Counted from the first letter of the stretch, positions 29,705 through 39,112 are shown. The stretch: 56,032 nucleotides of DNA from Clostridiaceae bacterium (GCA_020832135.1 JAFIFG010000035.1:1-56032), one strand, 5' to 3'. The notes: generated from the letters alone by a model not told the origin. Translations and numbers: made by a program.

Positions 29705-30049
29705 GTGGCTAAAAAAGGTATGCCAGGTATGGGCGGAATGCCTAATATGAATAATATGATGAAACAAGCACAAAAGATGCAAAAGCAAATGGAGGAAATG
29801 CAGGCTGAAGTTGAAAAGAAAGAAGTGGAAGCCAGTGCTGGCGGAGGAGCAGTTGTAGTAAAGATGACAGGTAAAAAAGAAATAATTAATATAGATATCA
29901 AGCCAGAGGTAGTGGATCCTGACGATGTGGAAATGTTACAGGATTTAATCATTGCGGCTGTAAACGAAGCTATTCGTTCAGCGGAGGAAATGGTAAGCAA
30001 AGAAATGTCTAAAATAACAGGAAAAATGAATATTCCTGGATTGTTTTAA
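29705..30049 (+). CDS. YbaB/EbfC family nucleoid-associated protein
   Basis: This 114-aa protein starts with GTG after AAGGAGG. A Met/Gly-rich leader ([20 protein letters not shown]) is followed by a heptad-like helix, then [20 protein letters not shown] and [13 protein letters not shown], the family core. YbaB/EbfC proteins form DNA-binding homodimers. It sits between dnaX and recR as in most Firmicutes (yaaK in B. subtilis). Confidence 0.95.
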   Translation: MAKKGMPGMGGMPNMNNMMKQAQKMQKQMEEMQAEVEKKEVEASAGGGAVVVKMTGKKEIINIDIKPEVVDPDDVEMLQDLIIAAVNEAIRSAEEMVSKEMSKITGKMNIPGLF

Positions 30050-30064
30050 TAAAGAGGAGCATAT

Positions 30065-30664
30065 ATGGATTATTACTCAACTCCAATTGCAAAATTAATA
30101 GAGGAATTTACAAAGCTTCCTGGGATAGGAAGAAAAACAGCTCAAAGGTTAGCTTTTCATGTTATTAGTATTCCAAAGGAAGAAGCAGAGATGTTGTCTG
30201 AAGCCATTGTAGATGCTAAAAACAGTATAAAATACTGCAATATATGTACAAATCTTACGGATAAAGATGTGTGTAATATTTGTAGTGATACAAAAAGAGA
30301 TGAAGCTACTATATGTGTAGTAGAGGATCCAAGAGATGTTGTGGCTATGGAAAGAACCAAGGAGTTCAAAGGTTATTACCATGTTCTTCATGGGGTTATA
30401 TCTCCTTTAGAAGGGATAGGACCTGAAGAAATTCGAATAAAAGAGCTTTTAACAAGAATTTCTAGTCATGATGTTAATGAAGTGGTTTTGGCTACAAATC
30501 CTAATATTGAAGGAGAAGCCACAGCTATGTATATATCTAAGCTTTTAAAACCCATGGGAATCAAAGTATCAAGAATTGCCTATGGTATTCCTGTCGGTGG
30601 TGACTTAGAATATGCTGATGAAGTAACACTATCTAAAGCACTTGAAGGTAGGAAAGAACTATAG
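30065..30664 (+). CDS. recR: Recombination mediator protein RecR
   Basis: This 199-aa repair protein has a helix-hairpin-helix at [15 protein letters not shown], a four-cysteine zinc finger ([16 protein letters not shown]) and a Toprim domain starting [14 protein letters not shown], ending with the [20 protein letters not shown]-type motif. It acts with RecF/RecO in RecA loading at gaps. GAGGAG precedes the ATG, and a terminator follows. Confidence 0.97.
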   Translation: MDYYSTPIAKLIEEFTKLPGIGRKTAQRLAFHVISIPKEEAEMLSEAIVDAKNSIKYCNICTNLTDKDVCNICSDTKRDEATICVVEDPRDVVAMERTKEFKGYYHVLHGVISPLEGIGPEEIRIKELLTRISSHDVNEVVLATNPNIEGEATAMYISKLLKPMGIKVSRIAYGIPVGGDLEYADEVTLSKALEGRKEL

Positions 30665-30694
30665 GGCGACAGTAGTCGTCCTTTTATTTTTTTT
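30664..30694 (+). terminator. Intrinsic terminator after recR
   Basis: GGGCGAC (30664-30670) pairs with GTCGTCC (30675-30681), one G-U pair, AGTA loop, followed by TTTTATTTTTTTT. It starts on the last base of the recR stop. Confidence 0.9.
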
Positions 30695-30850
30695 ATATTG
30701 CAACCCATAGGTTTTTTGCATTCTCCTCCTAAAAAAAGCATAGTATTAATTAGAACAAGAAAAAACTTTCACCGTTTTATAGATAAAGGTATAAATATCC
30801 AATAAGTGGATAATATAACATATAAACTATAAAGCTGGAGGGGGGTTAAT

Positions 30851-31153
30851 ATGAAGGAGGAAAATGGATTAAACAAAAGGGAAAGAATGGTTGAAGGAAT
30901 AACTAATGCACTGAACAGTGTATATAGTAGGATAAATCAAACACCGACAAGTGAGAAAAGCGAAGAAGATGAATTTGTTGAAATAATAACAAAAGCCCGG
31001 GAAGAATGGAAAAATGCTGAGGATGTATTTCATAATGTCTCAGATCCAGATTTAATAGACTATGCAATATATAATGTAGAAGCAACAAAAGCCAGGTATA
31101 TGTATTTACTAAAAAGAGCAAAAGAAATGGGATTAAGGACTAATTTTTATTAA
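30851..31153 (+). CDS. yaaL: YaaL-like DUF2508 family protein
   Basis: This 100-aa, charged protein is predicted helical. The segment EEWKNAEDVFHNVSDPDLIDYAIYNVEATKARYMYLLKRAKEMG matches the DUF2508 layout. In B. subtilis yaaL occupies the same place between recR and bofA. GGAGGGGGG precedes the ATG. The function is unknown; its conserved placement beside bofA hints at sporulation relevance, which is only an inference. Confidence 0.85.
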   Translation: MKEENGLNKRERMVEGITNALNSVYSRINQTPTSEKSEEDEFVEIITKAREEWKNAEDVFHNVSDPDLIDYAIYNVEATKARYMYLLKRAKEMGLRTNFY

Positions 31154-31199
31154 ATCAGATTATCATAATATGAAGAATTCCATGATATAATATAATAAT

Positions 31200-31226
31200 A
31201 AGGAGTAGTGTATAACACTACTCCTT
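31200..31226 (+). promoter_or_regulatory. Perfect 11-bp hairpin in the bofA 5' leader
   Basis: AAGGAGTAGTG (31200-31210) pairs perfectly with CACTACTCCTT (31216-31226) around TATAA. No T-tract follows, so it is not a standard terminator. Overlapping -10-like TATAAT boxes (31186-31191, 31191-31196) place a transcript start at or near its 5' arm. It may therefore stabilise the mRNA or act as an operator. Confidence 0.55.
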
Positions 31227-31263
31227 GAAGTTTACCATGTCATAGAGAAAAGGTGGGAGAATA

Positions 31264-31530
31264 ATGGGTTTTGAGTTAAGTATTATATTAGCCTATGCTT
31301 TTGGGTTAATATTGTTATATATGATTGGTTGGGTTTTATTAATACCTATAAAACTTATTATGAGATTAATTTGGAATGGTGTTATAGGGGGCATTATGCT
31401 ATTATTGGTGAATTTTATAGGAGGTATGTGGGGGATATACATTGCTATAAATCCTATAAATGCCTTAGTAACGGGATTTTTAGGTGTGCCAGGAGTCATC
31501 CTTTTACTTCTGTTGCAGTATATTCTTTAG
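31264..31530 (+). CDS. bofA: Pro-sigma-K processing inhibitor BofA
   Basis: This 88-aa, very hydrophobic protein has two predicted membrane helices and the BofA signature LLVNFIGGMWGIYIAINPINALVTGFLGVPGVILLLLLQ. In B. subtilis, BofA holds the SpoIVFB protease inactive in the outer forespore membrane until a forespore signal arrives. In Clostridia with unsplit or differently regulated sigma K its role may differ. The dnaX-ybaB-recR-yaaL-bofA order is conserved. Confidence 0.93.
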   Translation: MGFELSIILAYAFGLILLYMIGWVLLIPIKLIMRLIWNGVIGGIMLLLVNFIGGMWGIYIAINPINALVTGFLGVPGVILLLLLQYIL

Positions 31531-31560
31531 AAAACCTTTTCTATCTAAATATTAAATTTA

Positions 31561-31601
31561 ACCATACCATTATGAAGGAAAATAGTATATAATGATATGG
31601 T
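31561..31601. repeat. Inverted repeat overlapping a -10-like box before the exporter gene
   Basis: ACCATACCATTAT (31561-31573) and ATAATGATATGGT (31589-31601) are complementary except for one central pair. The right arm overlaps TATAAT (31588-31593). It may be an operator for a regulator of the exporter gene at 31650, or simply a hairpin after bofA. Confidence 0.5.
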
Positions 31602-31649
31602 CAAGAGAGTATGAATTTAATGTCTGTTTTTTAAAGAAGGGTGAGGGAT

Positions 31650-32666
31650 ATGAAAATTGGTCTCAGGACCATAAAGACAGGTATTGCTGTTACACTTTCC
31701 ATGATTGTTGCACAATTTATGGGAATAGAAAGTCCTTTTTTTGCAGTGGTGGCGGCAATTATTGTTATGCAACCTACAGTGTCAGACTCTTGGATAAAAG
31801 GTGTAGAACGAACCTTGGGTACCTTAGTAGGTGCGGTGGTAGGGACAATCTTTGCAGTGCTAGCCCCTTCAAATCCTCTATTAGCTGGAATAGGAATTAT
31901 TATACTTATTATTATAATGAACAAACTTAAGTGGGGAGAATCTATTACAATAGCTGGAGTTGTATTTATTGGTATTTTTTTGAATGATGAAGGTGGACAT
32001 ATAACTTATGCGATCCATAGAATGTTTGACACGGCTATTGGCATAATTGTGGCAGTTATTGTAAATTATACAATATATCCTCCGACTTATGATGTAAAGG
32101 TAGTAGATGAAATAAATATTATTACAAAAAATACTTTAAAATATAATATAGAAATATTAGACTCTTTACTTCAGTACAAAAAAGCCAATATAGAGACCTT
32201 AGATATGCAAATACAGAAAATAGAAACCGAATTAGCACAATCGGAAAAGTTTTTAGAAATGCAAAAAAAAGAGGAAGCAGTTAATGTCTATGGAGGTGTA
32301 AGACACAAAGAAATGTTTATTACCTTAAGTCTAGCAAAGGAAGTGCTACAGCATATGCAAAATATGCAATATATACTGGAGCAAGGTATAGGTAGTGAGG
32401 TAATAAAACTTATCGAAGAGGATATTAGCAAAGTAAAGGATAACTTAAACACGTTAAAGAAAAAAGAAAATCAAATATGTGAGGTATATAGAAACAATTC
32501 TATAAATTTAAATTATATTATACAGGACATTAAAATAGCAAAGAAAAATTTAAAAAACAATGAGAATATCAACAAATTCCAAACCGATGAGGTTGTAAAA
32601 ATGTTAGTATTTTTATATAATCTTGAAGAAACCTTATTAAAGTTTAATATGATTATAAGCAGCTAA
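31650..32666 (+). CDS. Aromatic acid exporter family protein (FUSC-like)
   Basis: This 338-aa protein has an N-terminal membrane half (about residues 1-145) with several helices and the motifs GLRTIKTGIAVTLSMIVAQ, FAVVAAIIVMQPTVSDSW and RTLGTLVGAVVGTIFA. A cytosolic, coiled-coil-rich half of about 190 residues follows. This is the layout of the ArAE_1/YqjA-type putative aromatic acid exporters. The ATG at 31650 is preferred over the GTG at 31641, which abuts the ribosome-binding site. The substrate is not known. A terminator follows. Confidence 0.82.
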   Translation: MKIGLRTIKTGIAVTLSMIVAQFMGIESPFFAVVAAIIVMQPTVSDSWIKGVERTLGTLVGAVVGTIFAVLAPSNPLLAGIGIIILIIIMNKLKWGESITIAGVVFIGIFLNDEGGHITYAIHRMFDTAIGIIVAVIVNYTIYPPTYDVKVVDEINIITKNTLKYNIEILDSLLQYKKANIETLDMQIQKIETELAQSEKFLEMQKKEEAVNVYGGVRHKEMFITLSLAKEVLQHMQNMQYILEQGIGSEVIKLIEEDISKVKDNLNTLKKKENQICEVYRNNSINLNYIIQDIKIAKKNLKNNENINKFQTDEVVKMLVFLYNLEETLLKFNMIISS

Positions 32667-32697
32667 GCATCGATTTTTTTCGGTTGCTTCTTTTTTT
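32665..32697 (+). terminator. Terminator after the exporter gene
   Basis: AAGCA (32665-32669) plus CG pairs with CG plus TGCTT (to 32689) around a T-rich loop, followed by a C and TTTTTTT. The stem is imperfect but the U-tract is strong. From here to 32871 no gene is seen. Confidence 0.65.
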
Positions 32698-32871
32698 GAT
32701 GTAAAACAAGGAGGAAAAGCTTATAATAAAGTAGAAGGTTTCTATAGGGCATTGGGAATCATATGCTTTTTAAGATTAAGGACCTTTCATAAATGCCGGT
32801 ATGTATTTTAATAAAGTAGCCTATAAATCTTCCAAAGGAAGACTCTGTTATAAAACAAGGGGGATTAAAAA

Positions 32872-33201
32872 ATGTTTCAAAATAATAAAAACAATTCAGA
32901 TATAAGTCGTAATCTAAAATTAATAGAAATTTTAAAATGTGAACTTTTAAGTGCTGTTTCAGAATTATTTCAAACAATGATAAAAAGTGCTAAGGAAAGT
33001 AAAGATGCTGCAGTGGACTGTTTAGTGGATATTATATTAATAACCTATACACTAGGAAAAAGAATGGGTTATGATTATAGCAAGATTGATAAAAAGATGG
33101 AGGAAAAAATAAAGACTAGTATTCTACAGGAACATCACTTAGAAAAATGGTATGGAGATTTATCTGAGCTTAAAGAACATCTTACAAGACGTAGAGAATA
33201 A
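32872..33201 (+). CDS. MazG-like family protein
   Basis: This 109-aa, mostly helical protein has LIEILKCELLSAVSELFQTM and AAVDCLVDIILITYTLGKRMG, the two-helix pattern of the MazG-like family often found before yybS in Clostridia. It is shorter than the NTP pyrophosphohydrolase MazG, and the usual acidic metal ligands (ExxE, ExxD) are only partly present (ELLSAVSE, DCLVD). Catalytic activity is therefore uncertain. AAGGGGG precedes the ATG. Confidence 0.75.
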   Translation: MFQNNKNNSDISRNLKLIEILKCELLSAVSELFQTMIKSAKESKDAAVDCLVDIILITYTLGKRMGYDYSKIDKKMEEKIKTSILQEHHLEKWYGDLSELKEHLTRRRE

Positions 33202-33223
33202 ATGGACTAGGAGTGATTATTTG

Positions 33224-34150
33224 GTGAATTTTAATAATAAAAAGGCACTAATTGAAGCGTCATTAATAGCGGCCATAGCATGGTTTTTTGGGATAGTAAC
33301 CTTATACATACCGATCTTAACAATACTAATGGCTATATTGCCGGTACCTTTTATCATTTTAGCTATTAGACATGATATAAAATACACAGTTTTATCTTTA
33401 ATTATAGCAAGTATACTTATAGGTGCTACAACAAGTATACTTTATACTGGGTTTGTGTTCATCATATTAGGGCCAACGGCATTAATTATGGGATACTATA
33501 TAAAAAATCAAAAACAACCCTATGAAGTAATGGGTTTAGGTACTGCCGCTTCAGCTTTATCTATTTTTTTAACAATACAGATAATTACTGCTGTAGCAGG
33601 GGTAGATTTTATAGGGGAAATGGCAAAAATGACAGATGCTGTACTGGATCATCAACTGGAAATGCTAGGGACTATGAATATAAACCCTATTCATGCAAGA
33701 GAAGCATTGAATTATTTGATGATGGTTTTTCCTGCTTTAATTATTGTTCAATCTATGTTATCTGTATTTATTAATTACTATCTAGTTGCAGCCATTATGA
33801 ATAGACTAAAGTGGAAGGACTGTAAATTTCATTCTTTCAGTGAGTTTCAATTACCTAGAAATATTGTTACTGGATCCTTTGTTATTGTAGTACTAACTAT
33901 GTTAACAAGGTACTTGGAAAATGTACAACACACTAGTTTAGTAGCTAATATTACAATTATCTTTGTTGTCATATTTTTTCTTCAGGGTGTTACCTTTATC
34001 AGTTATCTATTGAGAAAGACAAAAATTAATAGATATATAAGGATTATGATTATAATAGTAATTGTATTTATCAGTCCCCTAATGACATTGGTAGCTTTAA
34101 TTGGGTTAATGAGCACTCTTTTCAATAGTAAAGAAAAAAACAAAGAGTAG
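33224..34150 (+). CDS. yybS: YybS family membrane protein (DUF2232)
   Basis: This roughly 308-aa protein has about eight membrane helices, a DUF2232 layout and the standard position before gdpP and rplI. The start is uncertain: GTG at 33224 and TTG at 33221 both follow AGGAG (33209-33213). The frame extends upstream into the MazG-like gene without a ribosome-binding site. It is 22 nt after the MazG-like stop, probably co-transcribed. The function is unknown; a transport or membrane-organising role would be speculation. Confidence 0.85.
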   Translation: MNFNNKKALIEASLIAAIAWFFGIVTLYIPILTILMAILPVPFIILAIRHDIKYTVLSLIIASILIGATTSILYTGFVFIILGPTALIMGYYIKNQKQPYEVMGLGTAASALSIFLTIQIITAVAGVDFIGEMAKMTDAVLDHQLEMLGTMNINPIHAREALNYLMMVFPALIIVQSMLSVFINYYLVAAIMNRLKWKDCKFHSFSEFQLPRNIVTGSFVIVVLTMLTRYLENVQHTSLVANITIIFVVIFFLQGVTFISYLLRKTKINRYIRIMIIIVIVFISPLMTLVALIGLMSTLFNSKEKNKE

Positions 34151-34175
34151 TTATTACTTTGTGGGAGGCAAAAAC

Positions 34176-36176
34176 ATGCGAAATAAAAGATTTTTTAATA
34201 TTCTAGTTCCAGATACAAGAATATATATTTTTATTATTGGAATTTTAATTGCTATCGTTTCCTTCTACAATATGCATATTGCAATAGTGGGAGTCTTTCT
34301 TTTAACCTATCTAATTTATCATAACTTAAAAATCACCAATATTAGAAGGGTGGAGTGGACCAAATATATTGAAGGTCTATCATCTGACATAGACTCTGCC
34401 ACAAAACAATCTATTTTAAATATGCCAATACCCTTAACAATGGTAGAAATTGACGGAAAAATAAACTGGTATAATAGAAAGTTTTTAGATATTATAGATA
34501 AAAATGAGTTGTTGGAAAAAAATATTGAAGATATTATTCCTGGATTTAAGATAAAGGATATATTGCAACCACAAGAAAAAAAAGTGGTAAGAGCCTCCAT
34601 CCAAGATAGAAGTTTTAAGGTTCTTTATAATATCATTAAATCATCAAAGCATAATCACTCTAGTTATATCATTATGTTATACTGGATTGAAGATACAAAC
34701 CATGAAAACTTAAAAAAGAAATATAATGAAGAAAAACCTGTTGTAGCTTTGGTACAGATTGATAATTTTGATGAAGTGATGCAAAGTACAGAGGACTCCA
34801 ATAGACCATTGGTGATTGCAGAAATTGATCATAAGGTAAATATATGGGCTAATAAGGTAAATGGCTTTATTAGAAAGTATGCAAATGACAAATTTGTTGT
34901 TGCATTTGAGAAAAAGCATTTAGATAATTTAGAGGCTAAAAAATTTGATATTTTAGATGAAATTAGAGATATCAGTGCTGGAAACCAGATCCCAATTACA
35001 TTAAGTATAGGTATTGGAACAGATGGAAAAACTCCCCTACAAAGCTTTGAGTTTGCAAATGCTGCAAAGGACTTATCGCTTGGTAGAGGTGGGGATCAAG
35101 TTACTGTAAAAAGAAATGATAAAATTAGCTTTTATGGTGGTAAAACCAAAGCGGTTGAAAAAAGAACAAAGGTTAAGGCTCGTGTGATTGCCTATGCCCT
35201 AAGACAATTAATAGAACAAAGCGACCAAGTTATGGTGATGGGACATAAATATGCAGATTTAGATGCCTTAGGGTCTGCAATGGGGATTTATAGAGCTGCA
35301 AAAAATAGAGGCAAAGAGGCTTATATTGTATTAAATAATCCTAACCCTTCCATCAACTGTCTTATGGAAAAAATTTGGCAAACAGAGGAATACAGAAAGA
35401 GTATTATAGACTGTGATGATGCAAAATTAAAAGTTAGTGATGGAACACTATTGGTAGTTGTAGACACCCATAGACCGAACTTTACAGAATGTCCTGAGCT
35501 TTTAGAAAAAACCGATAAAATAGTAGTAATAGATCATCATAGAAAAGGAACCGAGTTCATTGAGAATCCAGTGTTGGAGTATCATGAAACCTATGTCTCC
35601 TCCGCCAGTGAATTGGTTACAGAAATACTTTTTTATATGGATGATAAAATTAATATTGAAGTAGCAGAAGCTGAGGCATTATTGGCAGGAATCGCTGTAG
35701 ATACAAAAAATTTCACTTTTAAAACAGGAGTCAGGACCTTTGAAGCAGCAGCTTTACTGAGAAGAGCCGGTGCAGACACCACATCAGTAAAGCAATTATT
35801 TCAAGATGAGTTAGAAACCATAGTAGCTAGGGCAGAAGTAGTAAAAAGAGCAGAGATAGTAAGGAACTTTGTAGCTTTATCTACTTGTGAGGAGAATATG
35901 GAGGCATCTCAGCTAATTGTTGCACAAGCAGCCGATGAGCTACTGGGAATTAAAGGAATAACAGCTTCTTTTGTTCTAGGTAGAAAAGATGATACAATTA
36001 TATATATTAGTGGTAGATCTATGGGAGATGTCAATGTACAGGTAATTCTTGAAAAGTTAGGGGGTGGCGGCCACTTAACAGTAGCCGGTGCACAACTTGA
36101 AGGGGTTACCATGGAGGAAGCAAAAGAACAACTAAAAGATGCTATAGAAAAATACTTTGAAGAGGGGGAAGAATAA
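34176..36176 (+). CDS. gdpP: Cyclic-di-AMP phosphodiesterase GdpP (DHH family)
   Basis: This 666-aa protein has two N-terminal membrane helices (about 12-50), a PAS-like segment (about 85-170), a degenerate GGDEF domain (about 185-315; GGDQVTV in place of GGDEF) and DHH-DHHA1 phosphoesterase domains. The latter show [15 protein letters not shown] at about 356, [15 protein letters not shown] and the terminal [12 protein letters not shown]. GdpP hydrolyses c-di-AMP and influences wall and osmotic homeostasis. ATG 34176 follows GTGGGAGG. It is 1 nt from rplI. Confidence 0.96.
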   Translation: MRNKRFFNILVPDTRIYIFIIGILIAIVSFYNMHIAIVGVFLLTYLIYHNLKITNIRRVEWTKYIEGLSSDIDSATKQSILNMPIPLTMVEIDGKINWYNRKFLDIIDKNELLEKNIEDIIPGFKIKDILQPQEKKVVRASIQDRSFKVLYNIIKSSKHNHSSYIIMLYWIEDTNHENLKKKYNEEKPVVALVQIDNFDEVMQSTEDSNRPLVIAEIDHKVNIWANKVNGFIRKYANDKFVVAFEKKHLDNLEAKKFDILDEIRDISAGNQIPITLSIGIGTDGKTPLQSFEFANAAKDLSLGRGGDQVTVKRNDKISFYGGKTKAVEKRTKVKARVIAYALRQLIEQSDQVMVMGHKYADLDALGSAMGIYRAAKNRGKEAYIVLNNPNPSINCLMEKIWQTEEYRKSIIDCDDAKLKVSDGTLLVVVDTHRPNFTECPELLEKTDKIVVIDHHRKGTEFIENPVLEYHETYVSSASELVTEILFYMDDKINIEVAEAEALLAGIAVDTKNFTFKTGVRTFEAAALLRRAGADTTSVKQLFQDELETIVARAEVVKRAEIVRNFVALSTCEENMEASQLIVAQAADELLGIKGITASFVLGRKDDTIIYISGRSMGDVNVQVILEKLGGGGHLTVAGAQLEGVTMEEAKEQLKDAIEKYFEEGEE

Positions 36177-36177
36177 C

Positions 36178-36624
36178 ATGAAGGTAATTTTATTAAAGGA
36201 TGTTAAAGGGCAAGGTAAACAAGGGGAAGTTGTAAATGTAAGCGATGGATATGCTAGAAACTTTCTTCTACCTAAAGATTTAGCAGTGGAAGCAACAACA
36301 GGAAATATCAAAACTCTAGAGAAGCAAAATCAGGTTAAAAAACAAAAGAAACAACAGGAATTGCAGGAAGCGAAGGATTTAGCTGCAAAAATAGAAAAAT
36401 TTAACATTAAGATAAAAGCAAAGTCAGGTGAGGGTGGAAGATTATTTGGATCTGTAACCTCTAAAGATATTTGTGATCACGTAAAAAAACAAGAAGATAT
36501 CAAGTTAGATAAGAAGAAATTAGTACTACCAGAACCCATAAGGGAGCTGGGGGTAAAGTATTTGGAGTTTAAAGTATGTCCAGGTGTTACTGCAAAATTA
36601 AAGGTGCAAGTTATAGAAGAGTAA
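36178..36624 (+). CDS. rplI: 50S ribosomal protein L9
   Basis: This 148-aa protein begins [20 protein letters not shown], the canonical L9 N-terminal domain, and has the long connecting helix ([19 protein letters not shown]) before the C-terminal RNA-binding domain. The start is set at 36178; the upstream frame overlaps gdpP. Within the yybS-gdpP-rplI-dnaB group. Confidence 0.97.
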   Translation: MKVILLKDVKGQGKQGEVVNVSDGYARNFLLPKDLAVEATTGNIKTLEKQNQVKKQKKQQELQEAKDLAAKIEKFNIKIKAKSGEGGRLFGSVTSKDICDHVKKQEDIKLDKKKLVLPEPIRELGVKYLEFKVCPGVTAKLKVQVIEE

Positions 36625-36629
36625 AAGCT

Positions 36630-36656
36630 AAGGGTTGGAGAATATCTCCAACCCTT
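36630..36656 (+). promoter_or_regulatory. Strong intercistronic hairpin between rplI and dnaB
   Basis: AAGGGTTGGAGA (36630-36641) pairs perfectly with TCTCCAACCCTT (36645-36656) around a 3-nt loop. There is no U-tract; AATTAGGAGGTG, the dnaB ribosome-binding site, follows. It probably marks mRNA processing, stabilisation of upstream mRNA or partial termination. Confidence 0.65.
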
Positions 36657-36673
36657 AATTAGGAGGTGTTTTT

Positions 36674-38011
36674 ATGGAAGGCATAAACACATTTAAAGTT
36701 CCACCCCATAGTATAGAAGCCGAGCAATCGGTTTTGGGGTCTATGTTGATGGACAGAGAGTCCATTATAACTGCTTTAGAGATCTTAAAGCCAGAGGATT
36801 TTTATAAAGAGGCTCATCGAGAAATATTTGAGTCTATTTTTGACATATTTAACAGGGAAGAACCGGTAGATTTGATAACCATAACAGAAGAACTTAAAAA
36901 AAGAGGAATTTTGGATGCTATTGGCGGAATACCTTATATAAATAGTTTATCTGAAGGTGTACCTATTACGGCTAATATACGTTACTATGCTGATATAGTA
37001 GAAAAAAAAGCAACCCTAAGAAGATTAATAAAATCATCAGAGGAAACCATACAATTAAGTTTTAATAGTGATATAGATGTGCAACAGGTGCTGGAACAAG
37101 CACAAAAATATATTTATGATATCTCACAAAATAGGTACCAAGAAGGATTTACTCCCATTAAAACAGTTTTATCCACCACCTTTGACAAAATAGAAGAATT
37201 ATATGAAAACAAAAAAGGTGTTACTGGGTTAACAACAGGTTTTCTGGATCTTGATAAAAAACTGAATGGACTGCATAGCTCGGATTTAATCTTGGTGGCA
37301 GCACGACCTGCTATGGGTAAATCTGCTTTTTCCTTAAACTTAGCTCAAAATGCCGCTATTAAAGCGGGGGCATCTGTAGCTGTTTTCAGTCTAGAGATGT
37401 CTAAAGAGCAGCTGATGCTAAGAATGCTGGCAGCTGAATCTATGGTAAGCTTAAATAAAATACAAACTGGAAATTTAAATGAAGAAGAATGGGGAAAAAT
37501 TGCAAACTCTATGATTCCTTTATCACAGGCTAAAATTTACTTTGATGATACTGCAGGTATAAGCATAACAGAAATGAGATCAAAGTGTAGAAGATTAAAA
37601 ATGGAGACGGGATTAGACCTTGTACTAGTGGATTACCTACAATTAATGCAAGGAGACGGAAAGACAGAGAATAGACAACAGGAAATTTCTACGATATCTA
37701 GGAACTTAAAGGTGATGGCGAAGGAATTAAATTGTCCTGTTATAGCCTTGTCTCAGTTGTCCCGTGCACCAGAGCTAAGGGCAGACCATAGACCGATTCT
37801 ATCAGACTTAAGGGAATCAGGTGCCATAGAGCAGGATGCTGACTTAGTTATGTTTTTATATCGTGATGAATATTATCATCCTGATAGTGAAAAGAAAAAT
37901 GTTGCAGAGGTTATTGTGGCAAAACACAGACATGGGGAAACAGGAGGTATAGAGCTTTACTGGTTAGGAGATTTTCAAAAGTTTTTAGATTATGATCAAT
38001 ATAGAGAATAA
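36674..38011 (+). CDS. dnaB: Replicative DNA helicase DnaB
   Basis: This 445-aa hexameric helicase of the DnaB family (DnaC in B. subtilis) unwinds DNA at the fork. Its N-terminal domain opens VPPHSIEAEQSVLGSMLMD, and the RecA-like ATPase has Walker A ARPAMGKSAFSL, VLVDYLQLM (Walker B) and SQLSRAPELR. No intein is present. AGGAGG precedes the ATG. Its likely loader, DnaI, is encoded at 40877. Confidence 0.98.
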   Translation: MEGINTFKVPPHSIEAEQSVLGSMLMDRESIITALEILKPEDFYKEAHREIFESIFDIFNREEPVDLITITEELKKRGILDAIGGIPYINSLSEGVPITANIRYYADIVEKKATLRRLIKSSEETIQLSFNSDIDVQQVLEQAQKYIYDISQNRYQEGFTPIKTVLSTTFDKIEELYENKKGVTGLTTGFLDLDKKLNGLHSSDLILVAARPAMGKSAFSLNLAQNAAIKAGASVAVFSLEMSKEQLMLRMLAAESMVSLNKIQTGNLNEEEWGKIANSMIPLSQAKIYFDDTAGISITEMRSKCRRLKMETGLDLVLVDYLQLMQGDGKTENRQQEISTISRNLKVMAKELNCPVIALSQLSRAPELRADHRPILSDLRESGAIEQDADLVMFLYRDEYYHPDSEKKNVAEVIVAKHRHGETGGIELYWLGDFQKFLDYDQYRE

Positions 38012-38033
38012 ATAGCTATGGAGGATAGTGAGG

Positions 38034-38627
38034 ATGATAGCAAGGGGGGACTTAACCTATATCACAGAGCTTAAAAGAAAGCATGTGGATAATATGCTAT
38101 GGTGGGGAAAGCATGATGATCCACTATTTTATAGTTACAATTTTCCAAGTCTAGGCAAGGCAGAAAGAGACCATTGGTATGTTAATAAAAAATATGCTAT
38201 TACTAAAAGATGCTTTAGTGTATGGGATATGGAACATAAACTTATAGGTTATATTTCTTTAAGGAATATTGGCTGGATAAAGAAAGTTAGTGAATTAGGC
38301 ATTGTCTTTGACCCCAATAGACTAAATAAGGGGTATGGAACCGATAGTCTTAAAAGTTTTCTAAAATATTATTTTGATACCATGAAAATGAAAAAATTAA
38401 CTTTAAAAGTGGCTACCTTTAATAAAAGAGCAGAAAACTGCTATGAAAAATGTGGATTTAGAGTGGAAGATATAATCTATGATGAATTTGAAGATCAAAA
38501 TTTACTAGCTTTTGAAGACGGATATCTAAAAGATTATCAACATATTTTAAAAAAACAGGGAACAATATTAAAGACCAGTTATAAATACATGTGCATAACT
38601 AAGGAAATATACTTACAACAAGAGTAA
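38034..38627 (+). CDS. GNAT family N-acetyltransferase
   Basis: This roughly 197-aa protein has the GNAT acetyl-CoA fold, visible as LIGYISLRNI, the ELGIVFDPNRLNKGYGTDSL pyrophosphate-loop region and NKRAENCYEKCGFR. The last is a common ending of ribosomal-protein-type acetyltransferases. ATG 38034 is 9 nt after GGAGG; GTG 38028 is only 3 nt away. The substrate is unknown. It follows dnaB by 22 nt and may be co-transcribed. Confidence 0.88.
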   Translation: MIARGDLTYITELKRKHVDNMLWWGKHDDPLFYSYNFPSLGKAERDHWYVNKKYAITKRCFSVWDMEHKLIGYISLRNIGWIKKVSELGIVFDPNRLNKGYGTDSLKSFLKYYFDTMKMKKLTLKVATFNKRAENCYEKCGFRVEDIIYDEFEDQNLLAFEDGYLKDYQHILKKQGTILKTSYKYMCITKEIYLQQE

Positions 38628-38632
38628 TTAAA

Positions 38633-38716
38633 TTATCCACAATATCCACCGAACGCCTGTGCATAGTCCTGTGATTTTGTGGATAAAACAAAAATTAAAA
38701 ACAAAAGTTTTCCACA
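38633..38716. promoter_or_regulatory. DnaA-box cluster distant from oriC
   Basis: Within 84 bp lie two perfect consensus boxes, TTATCCACA at 38633-38641 and its inverse TGTGGATAA at 38678-38686, plus TTTTCCACA at 38708-38716 and ATATCCACC at 38642-38650. The spacing resembles DnaA-titration or regulatory clusters described in other bacteria. It falls between the GNAT and DUF1858 genes. Confidence 0.7.
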
Positions 38717-38809
38717 GATGTGAAATAAATTCCTTAGTTGATAAAATATATAAAAAATGGTAATATTAATGAAAAGGTTGTTTTTTATACTTTTAAGGAG
38801 GAATAAAAC

Positions 38810-39019
38810 ATGGCTAAAATTACTGAAGATATGACAATTATGGACGTACTAAAGCAAGACCGTGAAGTAGCAGCAATATTTATGCAGTATGGATTACATT
38901 GTCTTGGATGCCCAGGTGCAACAATGGAAAGCATCGGAGATGCTGGAAGAGTACATGGAATTGATGTAACTAAACTTATTGAAGATTTAAATAAGTATTT
39001 TGAATCAAAAGGCGAATAA
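38810..39019 (+). CDS. DUF1858 domain protein (small CxxC protein)
   Basis: This 69-aa protein matches the DUF1858 family: an ITEDMTIMDVLKQDREVAAIF helix pair, then YGLHCLGCPGATMESIGDA with a CxxC motif, and a C-terminal helix. The two cysteines may bind a metal or be redox active; related domains occur beside hydroxylamine- and iron-sulfur-repair-type proteins. AAGGAGG precedes the ATG. It forms its own unit between a DnaA-box cluster and a perfect palindromic terminator. Confidence 0.88.
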   Translation: MAKITEDMTIMDVLKQDREVAAIFMQYGLHCLGCPGATMESIGDAGRVHGIDVTKLIEDLNKYFESKGE

Positions 39020-39027
39020 TAAGGTAA

Positions 39028-39068
39028 AATAAAGTTTAGGTGGATATCCACCTAAACTTTATTTTTTT
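39028..39068 (+). terminator. Intrinsic terminator after the DUF1858 gene
   Basis: A perfect 36-bp palindrome (39028-39063) centred on GGATATCC, with the arm AAAGTTTAGGTGG, is followed by TTTTTTT. It should terminate strongly. Confidence 0.92.
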
Positions 39069-39112
39069 AGCATTAATTTTAGTTGCATTTGAAGGAGTAA
39101 ATATAAACAATA

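Noticed and set aside
30990-31005. CCCGGG-centred site considered as a Noc-binding sequence
   Set aside because: The flanks are not symmetrical (AAAAG on the left, AAGAA on the right) and it lies inside the yaaL coding sequence; it does not match the ATTTCCCGGGAAAT pattern.
31329-31930. Two plus-strand open frames overlapping bofA and the exporter gene
   Set aside because: They are out-of-frame shadows with atypical composition (many Cys, Tyr and Arg) and no ribosome-binding sites.
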